From positions 124,001-188,000 of the forward strand of contig NZ_BMEB01000002.1 of the NCBI RefSeq assembly GCF_014636275.1: 64,000 bases of DNA. The letters are read 5' to 3'. Positions within the stretch are counted from its first letter, which is position 1. Each line of letters begins with the position of its first letter. Below the pieces are notes generated by a model. It was not told where the DNA came from, did not search any database, and worked only from the letters and a program-made list of their open reading frames with translations. Below are positions 22,903 to 30,708 of this stretch, one piece after another. Position numbers and translations under genes: made by a program. Origin of the DNA: Cellulomonas carbonis (GTDB lineage Bacteria; Actinomycetota; Actinomycetes; Actinomycetales; Cellulomonadaceae).

Positions 22903-23583
22903 GTGACCGCACCCCTGCTGACCGCGTCCGCGCTCACGGTCGGGTACGGCGAGGGGGCGGTCTGCGCACCGGTGTCCTTCGCCGTCGGCCCCGGCGACGT
23001 GCTCGCGCTCGTCGGCCCGAACGGCTCGGGCAAGTCCACGGTGCTGCGGTCCGTCCTCGGCCTGCTCGAGCCGCTCGCCGGCTCGGTCGAGCTCGACGGC
23101 CGACCGGTCGACGAGCGCCGCGCCGAGCACCGGGCGGCCGTCGCGGCGGTGCTCGACGACGACGCGTGGTTCCCCGCGCTCACGACGCGCGAGCACCTCC
23201 TGCTCACGGCGTCGGGACACGGCGTGCACGAGCCGGGCGCGGTGGTCGACGACGCGCTGGACACCTTCGGGCTCGACCGGCACGGCGACGCCGTGCCCAC
23301 CGCGCTCTCCTCGGGCCAGCGCCGGCGGCTGCTCCTCGCCGCGGCGTTCGTGCGCCCCCGCCGCCTCCTCGTGCTCGACGAGCCCGAGCAGCGGCTCGAC
23401 GCGTCGCTGCGGCGTCGCCTCGCGGACCTGCTGCGGGCCGAGGCCGACACGGGTCGCGCCGTCCTGCTCGCGACGCACGACCCGGTGCTCCTCGAGGCGC
23501 TCGACGCACCCGCCCTCGGCCTCGGCGACGAGGACTGCCCGACCCTCACGCCCGCCCAGGCGGTCGCGTTCATGGGCCGATGA
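22903..23583 (+). CDS. ABC transporter ATP-binding protein paired with a DUF6297 membrane protein
   Basis: A compact 226-residue nucleotide-binding domain. Walker A is GPNGSGKST near residue 40. The signature motif is the divergent LSSGQRRRL, and Walker B is LLVLDEPEQRLD, where the usual T/G of the D-loop region is replaced. A switch His lies in LLATHDPVLLE. It should energise the membrane protein encoded next, whose ATG overlaps this stop by four bases (ATGA). The pair has no known substrate. The start GTG has a -10 box seven bases upstream, so the transcript is probably leaderless. Confidence 0.9.
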   Translation: MTAPLLTASALTVGYGEGAVCAPVSFAVGPGDVLALVGPNGSGKSTVLRSVLGLLEPLAGSVELDGRPVDERRAEHRAAVAAVLDDDAWFPALTTREHLLLTASGHGVHEPGAVVDDALDTFGLDRHGDAVPTALSSGQRRRLLLAAAFVRPRRLLVLDEPEQRLDASLRRRLADLLRAEADTGRAVLLATHDPVLLEALDAPALGLGDEDCPTLTPAQAVAFMGR

Positions 23584-25121
23584 CGCGCCGCGCACCCGCT
23601 GCCGCGGCGACGACGGTCGCCGCACCGAGCGCCGCGAGCGTGCGGCGGTGGACGCGCCGCGTGCAGGGCGCCCGGTCGGGCCGTGGCGTCGGCGCCGTCG
23701 TGCTCGACGTCTGGTACGCGGTCGTCTCCGCGGCGTCGGTCGCGGCCCTCGCGCTGGGGACGGCGTCGGTGCTGGGCCTCGGCTTCTCAGGCGGCAGGGG
23801 TGGCCCAGGCGGCACGGACGGCACGACGCCGCTCGCCGACGGTCCCGGCCCGATGCTCCTGCTCCTCGCGCTCGTCGGTGCCCTGCTGTCTCTCGCGGCG
23901 CGACTCGGGCCGGTCGGCGTCGGCGGCGCCGGCCGGGCGTGGTGGCTCCCGCTGCCGGTCGACCGCCGCGCCCTCCTGCGTCCGGAGGTGCTGCGCGGGC
24001 CGGCGGTCGGTGCTGCGGTCGGCGTGGCGACCGGCCCGCTCCTGCCGGTGCTGCTCGGGGCGGAGCTCGACGGGTCCCGTCTGCTCCGATGGGCGGCCGT
24101 GGGGGCGGTGGCCGGTGCGGCGGCCGTCGCCGTCGCCACCGCGGTGGAGGTGCGGGCCCCTCGCGTGGCGCGGCTCGCCGTCGTCGGCGACGCGATGCTG
24201 CTCGCCGGCGCCCTCGGGCTCGCCGCGTGCCTCGTCGTCGACGTGCCGCCCGTCCCCGAGCCCGCCTGGTGGGGCACGGCTCTCCTGGCGGCCGCGGCGG
24301 TGGGCCTCACGGCGGTCTCGGAGCGAGGGGCCGGCGCCCTGCCCGGCGACGTCCTCCGCGCCCGCGGGGCCGCCGGGGACCGCGCGGTCGTCGCCGTCCT
24401 GTCGCTCGACGCGCGCGAGCTGGGTCGCGCTCTCGCGTCCGCGCCGGCCCGCACCCGCCGTCCGTCGCGACGGCTGCGTCCGGGTGGGCCCGTCCGCGCG
24501 CTCGTGCTCGCGGACGCCCTGCTCGTCGTCCGGTCGTCGCGGCTGATGGTCCAGGCGGCCGCGGCGACCGTGCTCGGGCTCGCCGTGGTCGCGGGCGGTC
24601 TCGCGGCGCTGCTCACGCATGCCGGCCTGCTCGTCACCGGCCTCGTCGCCGCGGGGACGGCGGGTGCGGGTGCCCGGCACGCGGCCCTCGTGCCGGCCCT
24701 GGACCGTGCGCTGCCGGTCGGGCAGGTGCGCGTCCGCCTCGCGCACGGGGTCCTGCCCGTCGTGGCCGGGCTCGCCTGGGGCGTCGTCGTCCTGGTGGGC
24801 GGCGCCGCGACCACCGGGACCGACCCGCTGCCCTGGCTCGCCGTCGCCCCGGCGTGGGCGCTCGCGCTCGCCGCGGCGACCGTCCGTGGCGCCTACCGGC
24901 CGCCGCCGCGCTTCAGCGAGCTCATGGTCGTGACGCCGATGGGTGGCGTCCCGACGACGGCGGGCACCACGCACGGCCCCGACGTGGCGCTCCTCGCGAC
25001 CCTGCCGACCGCGGTGGCGCTCCTCGCCGGGACCTGGACCGCACCCCTGGTCGTCGCGCAGTGGGTGCTCACGGTCGGCGCGGCGCTCCTCGCGGTCCGC
25101 GTCCACCCGCGCAGCGCGTGA
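23580..25121 (+). CDS. DUF6297 family multi-pass membrane protein
   Basis: A 513-residue Ala/Val/Leu/Gly-rich membrane protein with about ten to twelve hydrophobic segments and basic loops. The first segment follows VVLDVWYAVVSAASVAALAL, and late ones include PTAVALLAGTWTAPLVVAQW. It is translationally coupled to the upstream ABC ATPase gene (ATGA overlap), so it is the probable permease of that transporter. The DUF6297 assignment rests on length, gene order and composition rather than on a strong motif. Substrate unknown. It converges with the DUF2945 gene, with three bases between the stop codons. Confidence 0.72.
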   Translation: MTRRAPAAAATTVAAPSAASVRRWTRRVQGARSGRGVGAVVLDVWYAVVSAASVAALALGTASVLGLGFSGGRGGPGGTDGTTPLADGPGPMLLLLALVGALLSLAARLGPVGVGGAGRAWWLPLPVDRRALLRPEVLRGPAVGAAVGVATGPLLPVLLGAELDGSRLLRWAAVGAVAGAAAVAVATAVEVRAPRVARLAVVGDAMLLAGALGLAACLVVDVPPVPEPAWWGTALLAAAAVGLTAVSERGAGALPGDVLRARGAAGDRAVVAVLSLDARELGRALASAPARTRRPSRRLRPGGPVRALVLADALLVVRSSRLMVQAAAATVLGLAVVAGGLAALLTHAGLLVTGLVAAGTAGAGARHAALVPALDRALPVGQVRVRLAHGVLPVVAGLAWGVVVLVGGAATTGTDPLPWLAVAPAWALALAAATVRGAYRPPPRFSELMVVTPMGGVPTTAGTTHGPDVALLATLPTAVALLAGTWTAPLVVAQWVLTVGAALLAVRVHPRSA

Positions 25122-25124
25122 CGC

Positions 25125-25322
25125 TCACGCCTCGTCGAGGCTCGACTCCTTGTGGGCGGCCCGGGCGCCGGTCTTCTCCGACTCGACGATCCAGTAGGGC
25201 TCGTCCGACGACGCGTCGAACGTCTGCCCCTCGAACTGGAACCGCTCGGTGCGGCGCTCGACCGTGTGACCGTGCGTCGTGCCCTGCGACGTGTTCCAGG
25301 TGACCTTCTGACCCTTGCGCAT
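25125..25322 (-). CDS. DUF2945 (HVA1 family) small protein
   Basis: A 65-residue basic-to-neutral protein that fits the DUF2945/HVA1 pattern. It begins KGQKVTWNTSQGTTHGHTVE, an SH3-like strand pair with the conserved GxxVxWxxxxGxxxGxV spacing. It continues through FQFEGQTFDASSDEPYWIVE and ends in an ESEKTGARAAHKESSL segment. The family is common in actinobacteria and proteobacteria and uncharacterised; some members are annotated as hypervirulence-associated without mechanism. The ATG at 25322 is the only sensible start. No clear Shine-Dalgarno is visible. Confidence 0.82.
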   Translation of the reverse strand: MRKGQKVTWNTSQGTTHGHTVERRTERFQFEGQTFDASSDEPYWIVESEKTGARAAHKESSLDEA

Positions 25323-25384
25323 GGGCAGGACGCCAGGCGCGGTGGGGACGGCCCGCGCGGTGCGGACGGCCGGGCCGGTGGCGG

Positions 25385-26323
25385 TCAGCGGCGTCGCGGC
25401 GCGGGGAGCGGGACGGGCCCGGCGGCCCCCCAGGACCCGGGCCGCGGGACCCGTGACGGCAACGTCGTGCGTGCGTCGCCGCGCGCGGCGGCCACCTGCA
25501 TCGTCGTCACGTAGAGGGCGCCCGCGAGGTCGGCGCCGCGCACGTCGGCACCCCGGAGGTCGGCCCCGAGGAGGTCGGCCTCGTCGAGCCGCGCGTCGCG
25601 CAGGTCGGCACCCAGGAGGTACGCGCCGCACAGGTCGACACCCCGCAGGTCGGCGCCCCGCAGCGGCGCGCCGATCAGGTCGGCGGAGGAGTAGTCCCGG
25701 GCCGCCCTCCGGCTCCCGCGCGGCGCGCGCGACCGGACCGCCGCCACCGACCGCACGACGGCACTGACCCGTCGCAGCACGGGTCCGACGGTCGAGCGGT
25801 GGGCCGCGACGTCGAGCGCACGCAACGCGTCGGGCGGCGCGGACGTGAGGGCGACGGTCCGCGCCGTGGCGTCCGACACCTCGGCCACCAGCGAGGACGG
25901 CGCCCGGCGCGCGGCCTCGTCGAGGTGCCAGAGCATCTCGTGCAGCTGACGCACGACGGCGAACACGGCGAACATCTCGTCCGCGAGCTCGGGGTGGCTG
26001 CGCCAGTCGCGCCCGCCGTACAGGTCCTGGACGACGTGCTGGCCGGCACCGGCGCAGTCGAACACCGTGCACCCGACCCAGCCGGTCTCGCGCAGCCGGT
26101 CGTGGACGCCGCACCGGAAGTCGTCCCGGAGGTTCGTGCACGGGACGCCCGCCGGCTTGTCGACCGCGAAGTCCGCGGACCGAGCGAACGGGAGCGCGAC
26201 GCAGCACAGCCCCGCGCACCGCGAGCAGTCCGCGACGAGGTGCGGGGGCGCACCGGCCCCCGTGCCGGGTCCCGTGCCGGCCCCCGTGCCGTGCCCCGTG
26301 CTCGAACTCGGGCTCGCGCTCAC
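25385..26323 (-). CDS. Cysteine-cluster and pentapeptide-repeat protein
   Basis: A 312-residue soluble protein. After a Gly/Thr/Pro-rich N-terminus comes a cysteine cluster: CSRCAGLCCVALPF, then single cysteines at PCTNL, RCGVHD, GCTVFDC. The spacing resembles the YkgJ-type zinc/iron cluster. The middle (about residues 100-200) is alpha-helical. The C-terminal third is a pentapeptide-repeat helix of about twelve A(D/N)LxG-type units, for example ADLIGAPLRGADLRGVDLCG. Pentapeptide proteins can mimic DNA (MfpA/Qnr) or act as scaffolds; the metal-cluster fusion points to another, unknown role. GTG 26323 has GGAG nine bases upstream; GTG 26344 is an alternative. Confidence 0.8.
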   Translation of the reverse strand: MSASPSSSTGHGTGAGTGPGTGAGAPPHLVADCSRCAGLCCVALPFARSADFAVDKPAGVPCTNLRDDFRCGVHDRLRETGWVGCTVFDCAGAGQHVVQDLYGGRDWRSHPELADEMFAVFAVVRQLHEMLWHLDEAARRAPSSLVAEVSDATARTVALTSAPPDALRALDVAAHRSTVGPVLRRVSAVVRSVAAVRSRAPRGSRRAARDYSSADLIGAPLRGADLRGVDLCGAYLLGADLRDARLDEADLLGADLRGADVRGADLAGALYVTTMQVAAARGDARTTLPSRVPRPGSWGAAGPVPLPAPRRR

Positions 26324-26390
26324 CCGCGCATGCTCCCACCGCACCCTGGGCCGGTCGCCGACAGGGCTCGTCGTCGCCGGGCCGACCCGT

Positions 26391-26429
26391 GGGTGGATCC
26401 GCCCGCGGAGCGCGCGGGCCGATCCACCC
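26391..26429. repeat. 39-nt palindromic intergenic element, copy 3 (best-preserved)
   Basis: Left arm GGGTGGATCCGCCCGC (26391-26406), 7-nt loop, right arm GCGGGCCGATCCACCC (26414-26429). Only one of 16 pairs is mismatched. It lies 19 bases past the stop of the minus-strand secDF gene, the position of a terminator. Confidence 0.85.
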
Positions 26430-26447
26430 GATCGCCCGGGCCCCGCG

Positions 26448-28820
26448 TCAGACGACGGCGCCGTCGTCGCGGCGCTCGGCGTTACGACCCGCGAACGGCT
26501 CGACCTCGTCGGGCTTGGGGCGCGACGGGAAGCGCTGCTGCAGCCACGCGGTGAGCGGCACCGCGACGGTCACGGTCGACAGCGTCCCGACGACGATGCC
26601 GAGGACGAGCGCGAGCGCGAAGTCGCCGAGCGAGTCGCCACCGAAGATCAGGAGCGCGACGAGCACGAACAGCGTGCTCGCACCCGTGTTCACGGTGCGC
26701 GGGATCGTCTGCAGGATCGCCGTCGCCGCGAGCCGCCCGAACGGCTCCTCACGCCGTGCGCGCCACGTCTCGCGCACGCGGTCGAAGACGACGACCGAGT
26801 CGTTGACCGAGTAGCCGATGATCGTCAGCAGCGCCGCGAGGAACACGCCGTCGAGCGGCTTCCCGAGCCACGCGAACACCCCGAGCACGACGACGACGTT
26901 GGTCGCGAGGGCCGCCACGGCGCCGCTCGAGAACGTCCAGTGGAACCGGATCGCGAGGTAGGCGAGCTGGGCCGCGAGCGCGACGCCGAGCGCGATGAGC
27001 GCGTTGCGGCGCAGCTCGTCGCCGAGGCTCGGCCCGATGAGCTCGTCGCTGACGACCGTCGCGTCGCCCGCGACCTCGGCGATGGCGGACCGGATGCGCT
27101 CCTGCTCCGCGTCGTCGATCGGCACGACGCGGACGGACACGTCACCCTCGCCGGCCTCCTGGACCACGGCCGACGGGAAGCCCGCGGCGACGACGGCCTC
27201 GCGTGCGGTGTCGGCGTCGACCCGCTCCGCCGTCTCGTACTGGATGCTGCGGCCGCCCGTGAACTCGACGCCCAGCTCGAGCCCGCGCGCCACGACGCCC
27301 GCACCCGTGACGACGAGCACCGCGAATGAGACGGCGAGCCACTTGAGCGGCCGGTCCATGAACCCGGGGTCCATCGCCGAGAGGCGGTCCCGGAGCCTGC
27401 CGAGGTGCGCGATCCCCGTGATGCGGGGCCGGTCCTCGACGGCGCGCATGCTCGCGACGGCCTCGGCGAGGACGCGCGTGATGACGAGGGCCGAGAAGAA
27501 CGACGCGAGGACACCGATGGTCAGCGTGACGCCGAAGCCGCGCACGGGTCCGCTCGCGAGGAAGAACAGCAGGCCCGCGGAGATGAGGGTCGTGACGTTG
27601 GAGTCGGCGATCGCCGGCAGGGCCTTGCGGAAGCCCTCGATGACGGAGGTGCGCAGGCTGCGGCCCCGTACGGCGCGCTCCTCCCGGGCGCGTTCGTAGA
27701 CGAGCACGTTCGCGTCGACGGCCATGCCGACCGAGAGCACGAAGCCCGCGAGGCCCGGGAGCGTGATGGTCGCGCCGAGCCCGAGCAGTGCGGCGTAGGT
27801 GATGAGCGCGTAGCAGGCGAGCGCGACGATCGCGAGGAGCCCCATGAGGCGGTACGCGACGACGATGAACACCGCCGTGATCGCGACGCCGAGGAGGATC
27901 GAGCGGACGCTCGCGTCGATCGCGGCGGCGCCGAGGCTCGGGCCGACGGTCCGCTGCTCGATGACCTCGACCGGGAGCGGGAGCGCGCCGCCCTCGATGA
28001 CGGCCGCGAGCTCGAGCGCCTCCTCCTGCGTGAAGTTCCCGGTGATGCGCGTCGTGCTGCCCGTGATGCCGGCGCCGCACGCGATGTCGCTGCCCATCTC
28101 GGGCGAGGTGACGGCCTCGCCGTCCAGCACGACGGCGACGCGACGCCCCGGCTCGCCGAACGGCTGGCACGCGGCCTCGGCGGTGAGCTCGCGCCACGCG
28201 GACTGGCCCTCCGAGCGGAAGTCGAGCGTCACGTGCCAGCCGAGCCCGCTCTGGGTGTCGAGCACGGCGTCGGCACCCGAGACGGCCTCGCCCGTGAGCG
28301 CGGCGGGGGCGAGGGTCAGCGTCGCGCCCGACTCGTCGGTGACGGTGATCTCCTCGTCGGTCGGCTGCGGCTCCTCACCGGCCTCCTCGCCGCCGGCCTC
28401 TCCCTCGCCCTCGCCCTCGTCGGTCGGCGCCTCGGGCGGGCCGACGGCGGTCACCGCGTGGAAGCTCAGCTGCGCCGTGCGACCGATGACGGCCACGGCC
28501 TCGGCCGGGTCCTGCAGGCCCGGGAGCTCGACGACGATGCGCCGCTCACCCGAGCGCACCACGGTGGGCTCGGCGACGCCGAGCGCGTCGATGCGCCGCC
28601 GGAGCACCTCCAGCGCGCGGTCGGTCGACTCGGCGTCCGCCTCGATGGTCGACGTCGACTGCGTCTCCAGCACGATCTGGGTGCCGCCGCGCAGGTCGAG
28701 GCCGAGCGTCGGGCTCTGCGTCACGACGGCCGCGACGGCCCCCGCGAGGACGGCGAGGGAGAGGATCGCGCGGACGAGGAGCGGTCGTCGCGACGCCGTC
28801 GTCGAGGCAGGGGTGCTCAT
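26448..28820 (-). CDS. secDF: Fused SecDF protein translocase subunit
   Basis: A 790-residue fusion of SecD and SecF, the proton-driven accessory subunits that help SecYEG complete protein export. The SecD half shows the signature LGLDLRGGTQIVLETQ after one transmembrane segment, a large extracytoplasmic domain with an acidic Glu/Gly-rich insertion, and five further segments (GLAGFVLSVGMAVDANVLVY). The SecF half begins after PGFMDRPLKWLAVSFAVLVV and carries LGVEFTGGRSIQYE, then YSVNDSVVVFDRVRETWRAR. Actinobacteria normally encode separate secD and secF beside yajC and ruvB. A fused, isolated copy here is probably an additional paralogue. The 39-nt palindrome lies just past its stop. Confidence 0.93.
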   Translation of the reverse strand: MSTPASTTASRRPLLVRAILSLAVLAGAVAAVVTQSPTLGLDLRGGTQIVLETQSTSTIEADAESTDRALEVLRRRIDALGVAEPTVVRSGERRIVVELPGLQDPAEAVAVIGRTAQLSFHAVTAVGPPEAPTDEGEGEGEAGGEEAGEEPQPTDEEITVTDESGATLTLAPAALTGEAVSGADAVLDTQSGLGWHVTLDFRSEGQSAWRELTAEAACQPFGEPGRRVAVVLDGEAVTSPEMGSDIACGAGITGSTTRITGNFTQEEALELAAVIEGGALPLPVEVIEQRTVGPSLGAAAIDASVRSILLGVAITAVFIVVAYRLMGLLAIVALACYALITYAALLGLGATITLPGLAGFVLSVGMAVDANVLVYERAREERAVRGRSLRTSVIEGFRKALPAIADSNVTTLISAGLLFFLASGPVRGFGVTLTIGVLASFFSALVITRVLAEAVASMRAVEDRPRITGIAHLGRLRDRLSAMDPGFMDRPLKWLAVSFAVLVVTGAGVVARGLELGVEFTGGRSIQYETAERVDADTAREAVVAAGFPSAVVQEAGEGDVSVRVVPIDDAEQERIRSAIAEVAGDATVVSDELIGPSLGDELRRNALIALGVALAAQLAYLAIRFHWTFSSGAVAALATNVVVVLGVFAWLGKPLDGVFLAALLTIIGYSVNDSVVVFDRVRETWRARREEPFGRLAATAILQTIPRTVNTGASTLFVLVALLIFGGDSLGDFALALVLGIVVGTLSTVTVAVPLTAWLQQRFPSRPKPDEVEPFAGRNAERRDDGAVV

Positions 28821-29071
28821 GAGTCCCTGAGGCTACCGGCCGGTCGCCGCCGTCCCGTCCTCCGGCGGCTCTCCGGCTGGGTCGCGGCGCCCGATGAGTC
28901 CGGGCGCCCGGCCCGGTCCACACACCAGGTGGCGCACCGGGACCCGACGACCACCCGTCGGCGGTCGGGAAGCAGGCGCCGGAGAAAACCGTTTCGTCCG
29001 TGTCGGACGCCTGCGCGACACTCGTGGGGCGTCGACGCGGACGCTCCCCTGAGCCCGTCCCTGGAGGACCC
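28821..29071. promoter_or_regulatory. Divergent promoter region between secDF and the DHA2 exporter
   Basis: No gene. A short dyad GTGTCG (29000-29005) / CGACAC (29016-29021) lies 50 bases before the exporter start, and an AT-richer AAAACCGTTTCG patch lies near 28985-28996. Either could be an operator for the exporter; no regulator gene is adjacent. Confidence 0.35.
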
Positions 29072-30559
29072 GTGACCGACGCACCACCCGCTCTCGCCAC
29101 GACGGCCGACGCCGCCCCGGCGTCCGCCGAGCGCACCACGATGACGCCGCGCGACCGGCTCGCCGTCGGGCTGCTCCTGCTGTCCACCTTCGTCGTCATC
29201 CTCAACGAGACGACGATGGGCGTCGCGCTGCCGCACCTCATGGCGGACCTGCGGATCGACGCCACGACCGGGCAGTGGGTCACCACGGCGTTCATGCTCA
29301 CGATGGCCGTGGTCATCCCCGTGACCGGCTTCGTCATGCAGCGCATCTCGACGCGCGCGACGTTCCTCACCGCGATGGGGCTGTTCTCGGTCGGCACGCT
29401 CGTGTGCGCGGTCGCGCCGACCTTCCCGCTGCTGCTCACGGGCCGCGTCGTCCAGGCCGGCGGGACGGCGATCATGCTGCCGCTGCTCATGACGACCGTC
29501 ATGACGGTCACGCCCGAGCGCGGCCGCGGGCGCGTCATGGGCAACATCTCCGTCGTGATCTCGGTCGCGCCGGCGCTCGGCCCGACCATCTCGGGCCTCG
29601 TGCTCAGCGTGTGGCCGTGGCGCACGCTCTTCGTCCTCATGCTCCCGATCGCCCTCACCGCGCTCGTGGTCGGGGCGCTGCGGCTGCCGAACCTCACCGA
29701 GCCGCGCGCGGCGCGCGTCGACGTCGCGTCCGTCGTGGTGTCGGCGGTCGGTTTCGGCGGGCTCGTCTACGGGCTGAGCCGGCTCGGCGAGTCGGCGGAG
29801 GGCGCGGGGGCGCTGCAGGCGTGGGGGCCGCTCGTCGTCGGGCTCGCGGCGCTGTCGTTCTTCGTGGCGCGCCAGCTGCGCCTGCAGACGACGGACTCGG
29901 CGCTGCTCGACCTGCGCACGTTCGGCTCGCGCACCTTCACGCTCGCGGTCGCGCTCATGACCGTCAGCATGATGGCGCTGTTCGGCACGATCATCCTGCT
30001 GCCCATCTACACCCAGACGGTCCTCGGGCTGTCCCCCGTGCAGACCGGGCTGCTCCTGCTGCCCGGCGGGCTGCTCATGGGCCTCGCGGCGCCGTGGGTC
30101 GGGCGTGCGTACGACCGGCTGGGCCCGCGCGTCCTCGTCGTCCCGGGGACGGTGCTCGTGAGCGCGTCCGCGTGGGGGTTCGCGACGCTGTCGGCGTCGA
30201 GCGCGTCGTGGGTCGTGCTCGCGGGGCACGTCGTCCTGAGCCTCGGCCTCGCGCTCATCTTCACGCCGCTGTTCACGTCGGCCCTCGGCTCGCTCCCGCC
30301 GCACCTGTACTCGCACGGCAGCGCGGTGGTCGGCACCGTGCAGCAGGTGGCGGGGGCCGCCGGGACGGCGCTGTTCATCACCGTGATGGCGGCGCAGGTC
30401 GCGAGCGTCACCGACGACGGCGGGTCGCGCGTCGAGGCCGCCGCGGGCGGCGTGCACGCGGCGTTCCTCGTGGGTGCGGTCATCACGCTCCTCGCGGTGC
30501 CGGTCGCGGCGATGCTCCGCGCCCCGAGCACGCAGGGCGCACCGGTCGCACCGCACTGA
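29072..30559 (+). CDS. MFS transporter, DHA2 (EmrB/QacA) family drug exporter
   Basis: A 495-residue membrane protein with about 14 transmembrane segments, the DHA2 arrangement. Helix 1 carries the VILNETTMGVALPHL sequence, equivalent to the DHA2 motif D1. Motif A-like sequence occurs in VMQRISTRATFLTAM. Motif C lies in helix 5 (ISVVISVAPALGPTISGLVL). The family exports lipophilic drugs and cations with proton antiport; the substrate here is unknown. GTG 29072 follows GGAGG with a 4-nt spacer. It is divergent from secDF and followed by a strong bidirectional terminator. Confidence 0.92.
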   Translation: MTDAPPALATTADAAPASAERTTMTPRDRLAVGLLLLSTFVVILNETTMGVALPHLMADLRIDATTGQWVTTAFMLTMAVVIPVTGFVMQRISTRATFLTAMGLFSVGTLVCAVAPTFPLLLTGRVVQAGGTAIMLPLLMTTVMTVTPERGRGRVMGNISVVISVAPALGPTISGLVLSVWPWRTLFVLMLPIALTALVVGALRLPNLTEPRAARVDVASVVVSAVGFGGLVYGLSRLGESAEGAGALQAWGPLVVGLAALSFFVARQLRLQTTDSALLDLRTFGSRTFTLAVALMTVSMMALFGTIILLPIYTQTVLGLSPVQTGLLLLPGGLLMGLAAPWVGRAYDRLGPRVLVVPGTVLVSASAWGFATLSASSASWVVLAGHVVLSLGLALIFTPLFTSALGSLPPHLYSHGSAVVGTVQQVAGAAGTALFITVMAAQVASVTDDGGSRVEAAAGGVHAAFLVGAVITLLAVPVAAMLRAPSTQGAPVAPH

Positions 30560-30630
30560 CCGCCGCCGGCCTCCGCGGCCGCCCGCCCCGACGGCGCGCG
30601 CCTCGCCCGCGAGCAGCGGCACGCACGACG

Positions 30631-30662
30631 AAGGCCCGGACCCCTCGCGGGGTCCGGGCCTT
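30631..30662. terminator. Bidirectional terminator between the DHA2 exporter and subtilase genes
   Basis: A perfect 14-bp stem (AAGGCCCGGACCCC, 30631-30644; complement 30649-30662) with a TCGC tetraloop. The A-start and T-end give U-rich flanks on both strands. Confidence 0.9.
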
Positions 30663-30708
30663 CGCGCGCACCGTCCGGCTCAGCCGGCCGCCGCACCCGC
30701 CGAGCGGC

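Noticed and set aside
26250..26300. Repeated GTGCCGG/CCCGTGCC units
   Set aside because: They encode the Gly/Thr/Pro-rich N-terminus of the cysteine-cluster protein and show no dyad or spacing typical of a regulatory array.
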